In this document: in pieces, positions 46,155-55,946 of the stretch | Layout of the letters: each line of letters opens with the position of its first letter | Numbering within the stretch: position 1 is the stretch's first letter | Assembly: GCA_025056155.1 (NCBI GenBank) | Contig: JANWWL010000005.1 | Coordinates: forward strand, 124,001-188,000 | DNA length: 64,000 nucleotides | From: Sphingomonadaceae bacterium | GTDB taxonomy: Bacteria > Pseudomonadota > Alphaproteobacteria > Sphingomonadales > Sphingomonadaceae | Direction of reading: 5' to 3' | Translations under genes and position numbers: made by a program | Notes under the pieces: model-generated | Databases searched by the model: none | What the model was told of the DNA's origin: nothing | The model's input: the letters and a program-made list of their open reading frames with translations, nothing else

Positions 46155-46192
46155 GTGTCGGGATCCCGACACGCGCGTCGAAAGTTCGACGC
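46155..46192. promoter_or_regulatory. Paired palindromic operators upstream of the sigma-54 promoter
   Basis: GTGTCGGGATCCCGACAC (46155-46172) is a perfect 18-bp palindrome, and GCGTCGAAAGTTCGACGC (46175-46192) is palindromic over 8-bp arms around AG. They share GNGTCG-N6-CGACNC. Their centres are exactly 20 bp apart, two helical turns. They lie 75-110 bp upstream of the -24 element, where enhancer sites of a sigma-54 activator are expected. They could instead serve the divergent acyl-CoA dehydrogenase gene. Confidence 0.65.
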
Positions 46193-46295
46193 TTCCGCTG
46201 GCGACGGACCGCGCCGGGGTGGACTCCCGGGCGACCGGGCGGTTTCCGCCCTGACGAACCCGGGCTAAGGGGTTGGCGATGCCGAGGAGTGCCCC

Positions 46296-47516
46296 ATGAA
46301 CGCTCCTGACCTGCGGGCCCGGGTGGGCGAGCGCGCCCCGTTCGACTGGGCCGACCCTTTGGCGCTCGAGAGCGACCTTCGCGAGGAGGAGCGCCTCGTC
46401 CGAGATGCCGCCCGGGCCTTCGCGGCCGCCGAACTCGCACCCGTGGTGCAGGAATGGTTCCGGCACGAACGCCACGACCGAACGCTGATGGCGGCCTTCG
46501 GGCGGGCAGGCCTGTTGGGGGCAACGCTCTCGGGCTACGGCTGTGCCGGCGTGTCGCAGGTGGCCTACGGGCTCATCGCGCGCGAGGTGGAGCGGGTGGA
46601 TTCAGCCTTTCGCTCGGCCTTTTCCGTCCAATCCTCGCTCGTGATGTGGCCCATCTTCGCCTATGGCACCGAGGCGCAGCGCCAGTCGTTCCTCCCCCCG
46701 CTCGCGCGCGGGGCGTGGATCGGGGCCTTTGGGCTCACCGAACCGGATGCGGGGTCGGATCCCGGCGCGATGCGCACACGGGCCCGCCCGGTGCCGGGCG
46801 GCTTCCGCCTGTCGGGCACCAAGACGTGGATCACCAGTGCCCCCGTGGCCGACCTGTTCGTGGTGTGGGCCCGGTGCGATCTGGGCGATGCGGCGGGCGA
46901 TCAGGTTCGCGGCTTCGTGCTGCTGCGCGAGGACCGGGGCCTGGCCACCCCGGCCATCGAGGGCAAGCTGGCGCTCAGGGCCTGGCCTACGGGCCAGATC
47001 GTGATGGAGGACGTACTCGTACCGGCCGACCGCCTGCTGCCGGGCGCCGTGGGGCTTAAGGGGCCGTTCGCCTGCCTGAACCATGCGCGTTACGGCATCG
47101 GCTGGGGGGCCATGGGCGCGGCCGAGGCCTGCTGGCAGCCCGTGCGGGCCTATGGTCTCGAGCGGCGGCAGTTCGGCCGACCGCTGGCCGCCACCCAGCT
47201 TTGGCAACGGAAGCTCGCCGACATGCAGACCGAGATCACGCTCGGCCTGCTCCTGGCGCTGCGGTGCGGGCGGCTGAAGGACGAGGGGCGGCTGGCGCCC
47301 GAAGCCATCTCGCTTCTCAAGCGCAACAATGTGGGCAAGGCGCTCGAGATCGCGCGGACCGCCCGCGACATGCTGGGCGGCAACGGCATTTCCGATGCGT
47401 TTCCCGTGATGCGGCACATGCTGAACCTCGAGGCCGTGAACACCTACGAGGGCACCCACGACATCCACGCGCTGATCCTGGGCCGAGCGCAGACGGGGAT
47501 CGCGGCCTTTGCCTGA
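46296..47516 (+). CDS. gcdH: Glutaryl-CoA dehydrogenase (acyl-CoA dehydrogenase family)
   Basis: 406 aa. Typical GcdH blocks are [76 protein letters not shown] and [21 protein letters not shown], with the catalytic base E385. It oxidises and decarboxylates glutaryl-CoA to crotonyl-CoA in lysine and tryptophan breakdown, passing electrons to ETF. The Alg14-like gene overlaps its end by 8 nt. Confidence 0.92.
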   Translation: MNAPDLRARVGERAPFDWADPLALESDLREEERLVRDAARAFAAAELAPVVQEWFRHERHDRTLMAAFGRAGLLGATLSGYGCAGVSQVAYGLIAREVERVDSAFRSAFSVQSSLVMWPIFAYGTEAQRQSFLPPLARGAWIGAFGLTEPDAGSDPGAMRTRARPVPGGFRLSGTKTWITSAPVADLFVVWARCDLGDAAGDQVRGFVLLREDRGLATPAIEGKLALRAWPTGQIVMEDVLVPADRLLPGAVGLKGPFACLNHARYGIGWGAMGAAEACWQPVRAYGLERRQFGRPLAATQLWQRKLADMQTEITLGLLLALRCGRLKDEGRLAPEAISLLKRNNVGKALEIARTARDMLGGNGISDAFPVMRHMLNLEAVNTYEGTHDIHALILGRAQTGIAAFA

Positions 47517-48006
47517 GCGCCTGCGGGCCCGCTCGCCGCGCGTGCTGGCCCTGGCTTCGCCCGGCGGGCATTGGATCCAGCTGTTGCGCCTGGCGCCCGC
47601 CTTCGTGGGGTGCGAGGTGCACTGGGCGACGGCTTCGCCCGACGGACGGGCCGATGCCGAGGCGGTGGCCCAGGCCCAGGGCCTGTCGCCTCCCCGGTTC
47701 CACCGCTTCATCGACGCCCACCGCCACGCCAAGCTGCGTCTTGTCCGCCAGGCCTTCGACGTCGCGCGGATCCTGCTCCGCGTCCGGCCCGACGTCGTCG
47801 TGTCGACGGGGGCTTCGGCCGGTTATTTCGCGCTGCGGCTGGGCCGGCTGCTGGGGGCCCGCACGGTGTGGCTCGACAGCGTCGCCAACGCCGAGGAGCT
47901 GTCGCTTTCGGGAGCGAAGGCCGGGCGATACGCCGACCTGTTCCTCACGCAGTGGCCCGAACTCGCCCGGCCTGGTGGGCCCCTTTACCGCGGCTCGGTG
48001 GTATGA
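47509..48006 (+). CDS. Alg14/PssD-like glycosyltransferase anchor subunit
   Basis: 165 aa. [17 protein letters not shown] at the N-terminus and [40 protein letters not shown]-type blocks are those of Alg14/PssD/EpsE proteins, the membrane-anchoring half of a two-subunit UDP-sugar transferase. The next gene supplies the catalytic partner, overlapping by 4 nt. Overlap with gcdH puts it in the same transcript. Confidence 0.85.
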   Translation: MPERLRARSPRVLALASPGGHWIQLLRLAPAFVGCEVHWATASPDGRADAEAVAQAQGLSPPRFHRFIDAHRHAKLRLVRQAFDVARILLRVRPDVVVSTGASAGYFALRLGRLLGARTVWLDSVANAEELSLSGAKAGRYADLFLTQWPELARPGGPLYRGSVV

Positions 48007-48500
48007 CCGACGTGTTCCTCACGGTCGGCACCCAGGAACCTTTCGACCGGCTCGTGCGCGCGGTCGACGCCTGGGCGGCCGGCCGCTCGGTGCGCGTCTT
48101 CGGCCAGCTGGGCGCTTTGGGGCCACGCAACTATCGGCCGCGCCACTTTCCTTTCGCCACCTTCCTAGCGCGCGCGGACTATGCGCGGCACCTGGCCGCC
48201 TGCCGGCTGATGGTGGCCCACGCCGGCATGGGCTCGATCATCTCGGCCCTGGAAGGGGCCAAGCCGATCCTGGTGCTGCCGCGGCAGGCCGCCCTGGGCG
48301 AGCACCGCAACGAGCACCAGCTGGCCACGGCCCGCCGCTTCGCCGACCGCCCCGGAATCCACGTGGTCTGGCACGAGGACGAGGTGGCCGATCGCCTCGA
48401 CTGGCTGATTCAGTGCGAAGACGGCGGGAAAGGCCAGGCGCCCACGACGTCGCCCGAGCTTATCGCCACGCTGCGCGATTTCATCTTCGCCGGCCGCTAG
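48003..48500 (+). CDS. Alg13/PssE-like glycosyltransferase catalytic subunit
   Basis: 165 aa. [21 protein letters not shown] is the Alg13/PssE N-terminus, and VAHAGMGSIISALEGAKPILVLPRQAALGEHRNEHQ holds the UDP-sugar binding GxG and His-Asn-Glu-His region (glycosyltransferase 28 C-terminal type). With the preceding Alg14-like protein it likely transfers a sugar to a lipid-linked intermediate in exopolysaccharide synthesis. No other polysaccharide genes are nearby. Confidence 0.86.
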   Translation: MTDVFLTVGTQEPFDRLVRAVDAWAAGRSVRVFGQLGALGPRNYRPRHFPFATFLARADYARHLAACRLMVAHAGMGSIISALEGAKPILVLPRQAALGEHRNEHQLATARRFADRPGIHVVWHEDEVADRLDWLIQCEDGGKGQAPTTSPELIATLRDFIFAGR

Positions 48501-48554
48501 GCAGCGACGGCCTGCGCCTGTTCAGCCGCGCCCGGCGCTGCTACGCGTGCGTTC

Positions 48555-50783
48555 ATGCTCCAGAAGGCACCCGACCGGCCGGCCGCTGGCCGCCGCCTGC
48601 TTCCGTCGCGGCGTACCTTCCTGATCGGGACCGGGGCGGCCCTGGGTCTCGGGGTGGCCTTCCTGGTGTGGCCTCGGCGCTGGCCGCTTCCCCGGCTGGG
48701 CGCGGACGACGATGTCATGCTGAACGCCTGGGTGCGCGTTGCCCCCTCGGGCGAGGTGACGGTGGCCTTGCCCCAGGCCGAGATGGGGCAGGGGGCGTGG
48801 TCGGGCCTCGCCCAGATCCTGGCCGACGAGATGGGGGCCGCCTGGGAACGCGTGGCGGTCGAGCCGTCGCCGTTCCATCCGGCCTACGCCGCGGTGGGCA
48901 TGGTGAAGGGTGCGACAGCCGGCCTCCCCCCCCTTGTGCGCGATGTCGCGGGCTTCGTCGGTGCCGAAGTCGTCCGCCGCCTGAACCTCGAGATCACGGG
49001 GGGCAGCACGTCGATCCGCGGCTACCACGACATCGTGCGCGACGCCGGGGCGGTGGCGCGGGCGCTGCTGGCGGGGTCTGCGGCCCGGGCCTGGGGGGTG
49101 GAGGCCGAGCGGATTGAGGCCCAGGAGGGCGAGCTTTCGTTCGGCGCCCACCGCATGACCTTCGCTGAGGCGCTCTCCGGCATCGATCCTGAGGACGCGC
49201 GGCGCGCCCGGCCGCGGGCCGAGGGCCGCGGGGCGCTGGTGGGGCGGCCGCTCCCCCGGCTCGACCTTCCGCCGAAGGTGGACGGGAGTGCGCGCTTCGG
49301 GGCCGACGTGCGCGTGCCCGGCATGGTGTTTGCCGCCGTCGCCCACGGGCCGGCCGGCAACGGGCGCCTGGTGGAGGTGCGGGGGCCGGCCGGCGCGCGG
49401 TTCGTGAAGGGCGAGAACTTCGTCGCCGCGATCGGGGAGACGAGCTTCGAAGCCCGTCGAGCGCTGGCGGCGCTCGAGCCGCGATGGACGACCGACGGCC
49501 CTCCGGCCGGCGACGACATGGAGCCGCAGCTGGCCGCCGCTCTCGACCGCGACGACCCCAAACCGGTTCACGAAGAGGGCGACGTCGCGGCACGGCTCGG
49601 GCCGCAGCCGCTCGTGGCCGACTATCGCCTGCCGTTCCTGGCGCACGCCTGCCTCGAGCCGATGGTGGCCACCTGCCGGATCGCCGACGGTCGCGTCGAG
49701 CTGTGGGGCCCCACCCAGTCCCGCACCATCGCCGTGGGGGCAGTGGCCCGGGCGTTGGGTGTCGACCCCGAGGCGGTGGTGGTGCACCCTACCCTCGTGG
49801 GCGGAGGTTTCGGCCGCAAGGCCGAGGCCGATCATTTCGTGGAGGCGGCCCTGGTTGCGCGAGCGATCGGCCGCCCGGTCCAGCTGCTTTATGCGCGAGA
49901 GGAGGATTTCCAGGCCGATCGCTTCCGGCCCGCCGTGGCGGCCCGCCTGCGGGGCCGGGTGGGGGCCGACGGGCGGATCGCCGCCTTCGAGCTGCGCATC
50001 GCCGTCCCCTCCGTGGGGCGCAGCTTCATGCAGCGCAACATGCCGGCTCTGGCGTTCGGTGGCGATGGGCCCAGCGCCCAGGCCATCGAGGGGGCCGAGC
50101 GCCTGCCCTACGAGGTCGGAGCGTTCCGCGCCGTCCACCTGCCGGTCGAGGTGCCCGTGCCGCTCGGCTACTGGCGGTCGGTGGGGCACAGTTTCTCGGC
50201 CTTCCTGGTCGAGAGTTTCATGGACGAGCTCGCCGCCGCGGCCGGGGCCGACCCCCTGGCGTTTCGCCTGCGCCATCTGGGCCCCACGTCGCGGCATGCG
50301 GCCGTGCTGAAGGCGCTGGGCCAGGAGGTGTCCTGGGGGGAGGCCCCGCCCCGCGGCCTCGCCCGGGGGCTTGCCGTGCACGAAAGCTTCGGCTCGGTCG
50401 TCGCCGTGGCGGTGGAGGCGGGCGTGGAGCAGGGGGCCATCCGCGTGTCCCGCGCCTGGGCGGCCATCGACTGCGGACGAGCGATCAACCCGGATGCGGT
50501 GCGCGCTCAGGTGGAAGGCGCCATCGTCCAGGGCCTGTCGGCCGCTTTGTACGAGCGGGTGAGCTTCGCGGGCGGCTTCGTGCGCGAGCGGAACTTCGAC
50601 GCCTATCGCCTGCTCTCGCTCGCCGAGGCGCCGTCGGTGGCGGTGCGCGTGATCGAAGGCGGCGGAACCTTGGGCGGCGTGGGCGAACCCGGCCTGCCGC
50701 CCGTGGCCCCGGCCTTGGCCAACGCGCTCGCCCGCGCCACGGGGAAGCGCTGGCGCACCTTGCCGTTGGCCCTCGCCCTGTAG
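48555..50783 (+). CDS. Tat-exported molybdopterin hydroxylase large subunit (isoquinoline 1-oxidoreductase beta-like)
   Basis: 742 aa. The N-terminus has a twin-arginine signal (SRRTFLIGTGAALGLG). Sequence of the xanthine-dehydrogenase-family molybdenum subunit follows: PQAEMGQGAWSGLAQILADEM, GGSTSIRGYHD, LPFLAHACLEPM, GGGFGRKAEADHFVEAA, and the catalytic Glu in GGVGEPGLPPVAPALANA. The substrate is unknown. The usual 2Fe-2S small subunit (IorA-like) is not adjacent. hemH begins on the very next base. Confidence 0.87.
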   Translation: MLQKAPDRPAAGRRLLPSRRTFLIGTGAALGLGVAFLVWPRRWPLPRLGADDDVMLNAWVRVAPSGEVTVALPQAEMGQGAWSGLAQILADEMGAAWERVAVEPSPFHPAYAAVGMVKGATAGLPPLVRDVAGFVGAEVVRRLNLEITGGSTSIRGYHDIVRDAGAVARALLAGSAARAWGVEAERIEAQEGELSFGAHRMTFAEALSGIDPEDARRARPRAEGRGALVGRPLPRLDLPPKVDGSARFGADVRVPGMVFAAVAHGPAGNGRLVEVRGPAGARFVKGENFVAAIGETSFEARRALAALEPRWTTDGPPAGDDMEPQLAAALDRDDPKPVHEEGDVAARLGPQPLVADYRLPFLAHACLEPMVATCRIADGRVELWGPTQSRTIAVGAVARALGVDPEAVVVHPTLVGGGFGRKAEADHFVEAALVARAIGRPVQLLYAREEDFQADRFRPAVAARLRGRVGADGRIAAFELRIAVPSVGRSFMQRNMPALAFGGDGPSAQAIEGAERLPYEVGAFRAVHLPVEVPVPLGYWRSVGHSFSAFLVESFMDELAAAAGADPLAFRLRHLGPTSRHAAVLKALGQEVSWGEAPPRGLARGLAVHESFGSVVAVAVEAGVEQGAIRVSRAWAAIDCGRAINPDAVRAQVEGAIVQGLSAALYERVSFAGGFVRERNFDAYRLLSLAEAPSVAVRVIEGGGTLGGVGEPGLPPVAPALANALARATGKRWRTLPLALAL

Positions 50784-51815
50784 GTGTCCCGGCCAGCCGG
50801 GCACCCTCCGGTCGCCTTCGGGCGGGTGGGGGTGCTGCTCGTCAACCTGGGCTCGCCCGAGGCTCCGACTCCTGAGGCGGTGCGCCCGTGGCTGAAGCAG
50901 TTCCTGCTGGACCCGCGGGTCGTCGAACTGCCTCGATGGCTGTGGCGACTGGTGCTGAAAGGCGTGGTGCTGCCCACCCGGCCGCGGGCGACGGCGGAGG
51001 CCTATGCCGCCATCTGGGACCGCGAGGCCGACGACAGCCCGTTACGCGTCATCACCCGGGCCCAGACGCAGGCCTTGGCCGAATGGCTCGGCGAGCGGGC
51101 GGTGGTCGACTTCGCGATGCGCTATGGCCTTCCCTCCATTCCCGACCGGCTGGCGGCGCTGCGCGCGGCCGGCTGCGACCGGATCCTCGTGGCGCCGCTC
51201 TACCCCCAGTATTGCAGCGCCACGACCGGCAGCGCGCTCGAGGAAGTGTTCCGTGTGCTTGCGGACCAGCGCTGGATGCCCGCCCTTCGCACGCTCGCCC
51301 CCTATCACGACCATCCGGCCCACATCGCTGCGCTCGCCGCCCGAGCGCGGCGGGACCTCGACGCGCTGGACTTCGTGCCCCAGCGGGTGGTCATGAGCTT
51401 CCACGGCATGCCGCAGGCCACGCTGCTCAAGGGCGATCCCTATCATTGCCAGTGTCGGAAGACGGCCCGGCTGTTGGCCGCCGCGCTGGGCCTCGAGGAT
51501 CGGTACGACGTGACCTTCCAGTCGCGCTTCGGGCCAGCCGAATGGCTGCAGCCCTACACCGAGCCCCATCTCGTCCAGCTGGCCGGGGCCGGAGTCCGGC
51601 GGGTGGCCGTGATCTGCCCCGGCTTTTCGGCCGATTGCCTGGAGACCCTGGAGGAGATCGCGATCGAGGCCCGCGAGGCGTTCCTGAAGGCGGGGGGCGA
51701 GGCCTACGCCTATCTGCCGTGCCTCAACGCCAGTCCGGAAGGGCTTGGCATGCTGAAGACCCTGGTGGCCGAGAACCTGGCCGGCTGGGTTGATGCGCCA
51801 CCCGAGCCTCGATAG
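50784..51815 (+). CDS. hemH: Ferrochelatase
   Basis: 343 aa. The start is the GTG immediately after the previous stop; [25 protein letters not shown] is the ferrochelatase N-terminus. Further blocks are [38 protein letters not shown] (catalytic His), [27 protein letters not shown] and [16 protein letters not shown]. It inserts Fe(II) into protoporphyrin IX as the last step of heme synthesis. Confidence 0.96.
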   Translation: MSRPAGHPPVAFGRVGVLLVNLGSPEAPTPEAVRPWLKQFLLDPRVVELPRWLWRLVLKGVVLPTRPRATAEAYAAIWDREADDSPLRVITRAQTQALAEWLGERAVVDFAMRYGLPSIPDRLAALRAAGCDRILVAPLYPQYCSATTGSALEEVFRVLADQRWMPALRTLAPYHDHPAHIAALAARARRDLDALDFVPQRVVMSFHGMPQATLLKGDPYHCQCRKTARLLAAALGLEDRYDVTFQSRFGPAEWLQPYTEPHLVQLAGAGVRRVAVICPGFSADCLETLEEIAIEAREAFLKAGGEAYAYLPCLNASPEGLGMLKTLVAENLAGWVDAPPEPR

Positions 51816-51848
51816 GGCTCCGTCCGAGGGGAGAAAGGGAGGATCGGC

Positions 51849-52571
51849 ATGGCACGGCTCGCGCTCGTGACGGGAGGAACGCGCGGCATTGGGGAGGCGA
51901 TTTCGCTCGCCCTCAAGCGCGAGGGGTTCACGGTGGTGGCCAACTACGTCGGCTCGGAAGAGCGCGCCCAGGCGTTTCGCGAGCGCACGGGCATTCCGGC
52001 CTACCGCTGGAACGTGGCCGACCATCAGGCCTGCCTCGAGAACGTGCGCATGATCGAGGAGCGGCACGGCCCGGTGGACGTGCTCGTGAACAACGCCGGT
52101 ATCACGCGCGATGCCACGCTCCTTAAGATGACCTTCGAGATGTGGCGGGACGTCATCGAGGTCAATCTGGGGGGCTGCTTTAACATGGCCAAGGCGGTGT
52201 TTCCCGGGATGCGCGAGCGCAAGTGGGGCCGGATCGTGAACATCGGCTCGATCAACGGCCAGGCCGGCCAATACGGCCAGGTGAACTACGCCGCGGCCAA
52301 GTCGGGGATTCACGGCTTCACCAAGGCGCTGGCGCAAGAGGGGGCCCGCTATGGGATTACGGTGAACGCGGTGGCCCCGGGCTACATCGACACCGACATG
52401 GTGGCGGCGGTGCCGGCCGACGTGCTGGAGAAGATCGTGGCGCGCATTCCGGTGGGTCGGCTGGGCCGGGCCGAGGAGGTGGCGCGGGGCGTGGTGTTCC
52501 TGTGCTCGGAGGACGCGGGCTTCATCACGGGCTCCACGCTTTCGATCAACGGCGGCCAGCACATGTATTGA
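51849..52571 (+). CDS. phaB: Acetoacetyl-CoA reductase (SDR family)
   Basis: 240 aa. It has an NADP motif ALVTGGTRGIGEAI, NNAG, catalytic Ser in NIGSINGQAGQYGQ and Y-x3-K in VNYAAAKSG, and C-terminal GYIDTDMVAAVP and IPVGRLGRAEEVA. Sequence matches PhaB, which reduces acetoacetyl-CoA to (R)-3-hydroxybutyryl-CoA for polyhydroxybutyrate. phaA and phaC are not in the window. GGGAGGAT lies 8-10 nt before the ATG. Confidence 0.93.
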   Translation: MARLALVTGGTRGIGEAISLALKREGFTVVANYVGSEERAQAFRERTGIPAYRWNVADHQACLENVRMIEERHGPVDVLVNNAGITRDATLLKMTFEMWRDVIEVNLGGCFNMAKAVFPGMRERKWGRIVNIGSINGQAGQYGQVNYAAAKSGIHGFTKALAQEGARYGITVNAVAPGYIDTDMVAAVPADVLEKIVARIPVGRLGRAEEVARGVVFLCSEDAGFITGSTLSINGGQHMY

Positions 52572-52748
52572 GCTTGGGGCCACCCGCGCTGGCGCCCCTG
52601 CGGTGGGGCCGGCAATGGGGCCGGCCGCGACTCCGCGGGCCGACGCCTGAGGGGGTGGTGTCTGCGGCCCGAGGCGGGTGGGGGCTCTCAGGGAAGGGAA
52701 AGTTGGGCGCCGAAGCCCGACGGCGCAGCTCCGGGCGGGCGGCGGCCC

Positions 52749-55322
52749 TCAACCCGATCGCAGGCCGGCCAGGTAGCGTCGGGGGTTGGAGGCGGTCGCC
52801 GCTGGGGCGGGGGCGGTGCGGGGCCCCCCGCCTGAGAACGCGATCGCTTCGTCAAGCGGCATCGGGCGGCCGGTGAGAAACCCTTGGACGTGGCTGCAGC
52901 CGTGGCTTTCCAGGAACTTGAGCTGCTCGGGCGTCTCGACGCCCTCGGCCACGCAGTCGAGCCTCAGGCCGCGGGCGAGGCCCACGATGGTGCGGGTGAT
53001 GAGCTCGCGCCGCCGGTCGCGGCCGATGGCCGAGGTGAAGCTGCGGTCGATCTTGAGCGCTTGGACGGGCAGCGTGCCCACGTGGTTGAGCGAGGCGTAG
53101 CCCGTTCCGAAGTCGTCGAGCGCGATGCGCACGCCGGCCGAACGGAGGCGCAGTAGCTGGTCGCGGATCCGGTCGAACGAGCGGTCGAGGAGGACCGTCT
53201 CGGTCACTTCGAGTTCGAGGGCGTCGGGCCCGAGCTCGGCGCGGGTGAGGCTCGAGAGCACCTGGTCGGCGAAGTCGTCGGCCAGGAGCTGGGCGGTCGT
53301 CACGTTCACGCCCACCTGCAGCGACCGGCCGGCGGCCCGGCGCAGGGCCGCGCAGGCGGCGAGTGCCTTGTCCAGCACCGCCCGGCCCAGCCGCTCGGCC
53401 AAGCCATGCTCTTCGGCCGCGGCGACGAATTCCGCGGGGGGCACCGCGCGCTCGCCGTCGTGCCAGCGGGCGAGCGCTTCGAAGCCGGTCACGACCATGT
53501 CGCCCAGGCGAAACTGGGGCTGCAGGGCCACCTGGATCCGGTCGGCCGCCAGCGCCTGGCGCAGGCGCTCGGCCAGCTGGTGCCGGTCGGCCAGCTCGGC
53601 GGCCAGGCGGTCGGCGTAGAAGACGATCCGCCCCCGACCCTGCCGCTTGGCCTCGAACAGGGCGCGGTCGGCGTTGCGCAGCAGTTCCTCGCAGTCGGCC
53701 CCGTCGACGCCCGCCAGGGCCACCCCGGCGGACAGCGAGGGCAGCACCTTCACGGCCCCCAGGGTGACGGTGCGGCCAAGGTGACGGAGGATCTGCTCCA
53801 CCCGGGCGGCCGCCGCGACCCGCTCGAGCCGAGGCAGGAACAGGGCGAATTCGTCGCCGCCCAATCGGGCGACCAGGTCGTCTTCGCGGATGGCGCGCAC
53901 GGCGCGCCGGGCGAGGGTCTGCAGCAGGGCGTCGCCGCCGTCGTGGCCGTAGGCGTCGTTGATGGCCTTGAAGTGGTCGACGTCGAAGACGACGAGGCAA
54001 CCGGCGGGCGGGCCCCGACCCCCTGCCGCTTCCCAACGGGCGCGCAACGCCTTCAGGCGCTCGAGAAGGCCCGGGCGGTTCAAGAGGCCCGTGAGCGGGT
54101 CGCGGCGGGCCTGTTCGCGCGCCTCCAGTTCGGCCTGTTTCTGCGGCGTGATGTCGGTGCGGATCCACACCAGGTTGCCCGACTCCGAGCGGCGCGCGGT
54201 CGACAGCAGCCAGCGACCGTCGGGCAGGCGGATCTCGTGGGGGGGCACTTCGGTGCGGGCCGCGTGGACCCACGCCTCGACCTGGCGCGCGATCCGCTCT
54301 TCTCGAGCGGGGTCCTCACCTTCCTCGAGGGTGAGCCACCCCCGCAGCACCGCGGCCATGGGCATCCCCGGGGCCAGCGTGGCGGCGTGCCGAGGAAACC
54401 ATTCGCGCTTCGTCCGGTTGAACAGGAGCAGGCGGTCGTCGGGGCCGTAGGCCGACAGCGCGGCCGGCACGGCGTCGATCACGTCACGCAGCAGGGTCTC
54501 GGTCGTCCGGCGGGCCTCGAGCTCCTGGGCGGCAGTGGCTTCGGCGGCGCGTCGGGCCGTGACGTCGGTCTGGATCCCGACGAAGCCGGTCACCGCACCG
54601 TGCGCGTCGCGGATGGGAGAAATGGCCAGGTCGATCCAGCGGGGCTGGCGCTCCGCGTCGTAGTTAAGGATCTGGCCGCGAAACGGACGCCCCTCCCGCA
54701 CGGCTTCACCGATCGCGGCGACGGTTGCCGGGTCGGTTTCGGGGCCCTGCAGCAGTTCCCCGGGCTTGCGGCCCAGGAACTGGGCGGAAGGCCGGCCGGT
54801 CAGCCGTTCGAAGGCGTCGTTGGCCCACAAGGTCCGCCCGTCCCGGTCGGTGACGACGGCCGCGTTCGTCATCTGCTGCACCACCAGGGCCAGGCGCTCG
54901 TGTTCCTGGGCGCGGGCCACCTCGTGCGTGACGTCCTCGACCGTGCCGAGCACGGAGCGGGTCCGGTCGTGCCGGCGCACGGTGAAGCCGCAAGAGCGCA
55001 ACAGGATTCGCCGGCCGCGGAAGGTGAGCGCCGGCAGCGTCTCGTCCCACCGCGCGCCGGTGGTGATGGCGGCCTCGAACACGGCCTCAACGCGCGCCCG
55101 CGCGTCCGGAGGGTAGAAGTCGAGGGCCTTGGCCAGAGTGGGCCGAAAATCGGCCGGCACCTCGTGGATCCGCCGCGTGAGCCGGCTCCACCACAGGCGG
55201 CCCTCCTCAAGGTCTGCGAACCAGATGCCGATCCGGGCGGCTTCGAACAGCGCCTCGGCCGCCTCCAGGGCCTCGAGGGTGGGGGCGCGCTCGGTGTCGA
55301 CGGGCGGAGCGAACGGACGCAT
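52749..55322 (-). CDS. PAS-PAS-GGDEF-EAL c-di-GMP signalling protein
   Basis: 857 aa from the ATG at 55322; the open frame extends further upstream but lacks domain sequence. There are no membrane segments. Three PAS-like domains occupy about 1-430 (second: VTDRDGRTLWANDAFERLTG, with FVGIQTDVTARR). The GGDEF site is intact at 488-492 with an I-site REDD five residues before it. The EAL domain has EAL at 615-617, VNVTTAQL, EVTETVLLD and DDFGTGYASL. Both diguanylate cyclase and phosphodiesterase sites appear competent. It stands alone. Confidence 0.92.
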   Translation of the reverse strand: MRPFAPPVDTERAPTLEALEAAEALFEAARIGIWFADLEEGRLWWSRLTRRIHEVPADFRPTLAKALDFYPPDARARVEAVFEAAITTGARWDETLPALTFRGRRILLRSCGFTVRRHDRTRSVLGTVEDVTHEVARAQEHERLALVVQQMTNAAVVTDRDGRTLWANDAFERLTGRPSAQFLGRKPGELLQGPETDPATVAAIGEAVREGRPFRGQILNYDAERQPRWIDLAISPIRDAHGAVTGFVGIQTDVTARRAAEATAAQELEARRTTETLLRDVIDAVPAALSAYGPDDRLLLFNRTKREWFPRHAATLAPGMPMAAVLRGWLTLEEGEDPAREERIARQVEAWVHAARTEVPPHEIRLPDGRWLLSTARRSESGNLVWIRTDITPQKQAELEAREQARRDPLTGLLNRPGLLERLKALRARWEAAGGRGPPAGCLVVFDVDHFKAINDAYGHDGGDALLQTLARRAVRAIREDDLVARLGGDEFALFLPRLERVAAAARVEQILRHLGRTVTLGAVKVLPSLSAGVALAGVDGADCEELLRNADRALFEAKRQGRGRIVFYADRLAAELADRHQLAERLRQALAADRIQVALQPQFRLGDMVVTGFEALARWHDGERAVPPAEFVAAAEEHGLAERLGRAVLDKALAACAALRRAAGRSLQVGVNVTTAQLLADDFADQVLSSLTRAELGPDALELEVTETVLLDRSFDRIRDQLLRLRSAGVRIALDDFGTGYASLNHVGTLPVQALKIDRSFTSAIGRDRRRELITRTIVGLARGLRLDCVAEGVETPEQLKFLESHGCSHVQGFLTGRPMPLDEAIAFSGGGPRTAPAPAATASNPRRYLAGLRSG

Positions 55323-55478
55323 GGACGATCTGGGCACCTGCGGGCGCCCGAGCGCATGCCTGCGGCCGGCCCGGCCCGCGCTCACGACAACGGCTGCGCC
55401 GAAGGTTTCTTGACGGCCGGCGCGCGGGGCATCGGGCGCCCTTGCGCGGGCCGCGCGGCCGCGCCAGCGGTCTTGGGC

Positions 55479-55724
55479 ATGCTCGTCAAGCGCTCGCTTC
55501 GCCTCCAGGGCCATCGCACGTCGGTGGCGCTAGAACCCGAGTTCTGGGCCGCCCTGGAAGGTGCCGCCCGCCGCCGCGGTCAGTCGGTGGCGGCGCTGGT
55601 GGCGGCGATCGATGCGCAGCGCGACCGCCCGCTGGCGAGCGCCATTCGCACCTTCCTGCTGGCCGAGGCGCAGGAGCCCAAGGGCCCGAGACCTTCGGAA
55701 CCCTCGACTGCGGCCCGGGCGTAG
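55479..55724 (+). CDS. Ribbon-helix-helix domain protein
   Basis: 81 aa from the ATG at 55479. VKRSLRLQGHRTSVALEPEFWAALE and RGQSVAALVAAID followed by LASAIRTFLL match the ribbon-helix-helix family PF13467, small putative DNA-binding proteins common in alphaproteobacteria. Targets are unknown. It is divergent from the GGDEF-EAL gene. Confidence 0.8.
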   Translation: MLVKRSLRLQGHRTSVALEPEFWAALEGAARRRGQSVAALVAAIDAQRDRPLASAIRTFLLAEAQEPKGPRPSEPSTAARA

Positions 55725-55946
55725 GGCGCGCCGCGCGGCGGCGGCCGGCCGAGGCCCCCGCGTGGCCTGGCGGCACGCCATGGGTGGCACCCGGCCCCCG
55801 CCGGACGCGAAGGCCCTCCGGCCTCGACGGCCATTCCCGCACCGCCCAACGGCCCCGGCCCCGATGGAACGCCCGCCCCGGGGCCCACGGCATGGGTGGG
55901 CCTGGGGTGTCCGCGGCGGCCCCGCCGGGGGTTCAGCGGCGGCCGG

